Positions 63,713 to 64,000 of a stretch of 64,000 bases of DNA are shown here, one piece after another. Positions within the stretch are counted from its first letter, which is position 1; the number at the start of each line of letters is the position of its first letter. Below the pieces are notes generated by a model. That model saw only the letters and a list, made by a program, of their open reading frames with translations, had not been told where the DNA came from and did not search any database. The position numbers and the translations under genes are program-made. Origin of the DNA: JASHVB01 sp963780805 (GTDB taxonomy: Bacteria; Pseudomonadota; Alphaproteobacteria; Acetobacterales; Acetobacteraceae). The stretch covers positions 1-64,000 of the forward strand of contig CAWADP010000009.1 of NCBI GenBank assembly GCA_963780805.1, read 5' to 3'.

Positions 63713-64000
63713 TCAGAACGTCACACGAACCCCACCAAAACCACCGACCGGGGCGGCGATGTTGTAGCTCCGCGTATTGCTGGCGGTCGGTGCTGGAAAG
63801 AATACAAGAGAAGAGGTCGGCGAGAACGTCCCATAAACGTAGTACTTGGTATCGAGGACGTTCTGCACCAGCCCAAATATCTCGACGTTCGGTGTGATCT
63901 GGTAACTGGTATTCAAATTAAGGACGAAATACCCGGGCATCTGCTTCGTCAGATTGGCCTCATCGCCAAACAGGTACTGCCCGGTCGCCGCGACCCCGGT
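63713..64000 (-). CDS. TonB-dependent receptor, C-terminal part (gene continues past window)
   Basis: Last 95 or so residues of an outer-membrane receptor: MPGYFVLNLNTSYQITPNVE, IFGLVQNVLDTKYYVYGTFS and the closing PVGGFGGVRVTF with the C-terminal aromatic residue. NLLDxKY-type strand (QNVLDTKYY) is the family hallmark. A ligand (ferric siderophore, haem or other) cannot be inferred from this end. Near FTR1 and Fur-like boxes. Confidence 0.88.
   Translation of the reverse strand, partial: TGVAATGQYLFGDEANLTKQMPGYFVLNLNTSYQITPNVEIFGLVQNVLDTKYYVYGTFSPTSSLVFFPAPTASNTRSYNIAAPVGGFGGVRVTF

Noticed and set aside
1..64000. Insertion sequence, prophage or integrative element
   Set aside because: No transposase, integrase, phage structural gene or attachment-site duplication next to the tRNA was found in any frame I examined.

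Overview
The window is GC-rich alphaproteobacterial chromosome. The best fit is Rhodospirillales/Acetobacteraceae. This is inferred from the Hsp20 plus DUF1150 pair, PhaR, the FDGCALR-type uracil-DNA glycosylase, ETF-QO, an OprB-type porin and Fur-like boxes. Many reading frames change register by one base inside otherwise well-conserved proteins (fmt, def, xrtA, the Wzz-type gene, the NodU-type gene and others). Other long genes (prsT, the molybdenum hydroxylase, ETF-QO) are intact. I read most of these breaks as indel errors in the sequence, not decay, and give whole-gene spans across them.

Layout. 0-12.7 kb is housekeeping and catabolism: def-fmt, Hsp20-DUF1150, a DUF429 protein, a TauD-FAH-molybdenum hydroxylase run, a PEP-CTERM protein, an LLM flavin enzyme and type II DAHP synthase (aroG). 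aroG is preceded by a complete-looking attenuator with a 19-residue leader peptide carrying F-W-Y-R-W-Y. 13-38 kb is a full XrtA (exosortase A)/PEP-CTERM exopolysaccharide locus in two divergent arms. The minus arm runs export lipoprotein, chain-length protein, tyrosine kinase, outer-membrane protein, ATPase, deacetylase, FemAB, glycosyltransferase, XrtA. The plus arm runs sugar-phosphate transferase, PrsK, PrsR, PrsT, glycosyltransferases, flippase and methyltransferases. A tRNA-Val lies near the divergence point.

39-44.6 kb holds an SDR-CoA transferase-M20 peptidase operon and a PHA synthase-like gene divergent from phaR. 44.9-51.8 kb is a compact carrier-protein cluster: carbamoyltransferase, adenylation enzyme fused to an acyl carrier protein, LLM flavin monooxygenase and a double alpha/beta hydrolase. 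A FkbM methyltransferase converges on it. This is the best candidate for an undescribed pathway. 52.6-58.9 kb holds moaB, a lytic transglycosylase, UDG, ETF-QO and a PhyH dioxygenase. 59-64 kb is an iron island: FTR1 permease joined to a cupredoxin, an outer-membrane protein, a second cupredoxin, an OprB porin and a TonB receptor, with Fur-like boxes.

Two repeat phenomena cross the window. Dispersed palindromes of several families sit between genes and sometimes run into coding sequence. Short minisatellites (12-, 15-, 18- and 45-base units) are inserted in frame in at least five proteins, including both PrsK and PrsR and the junction between the adenylation domain and its carrier protein.
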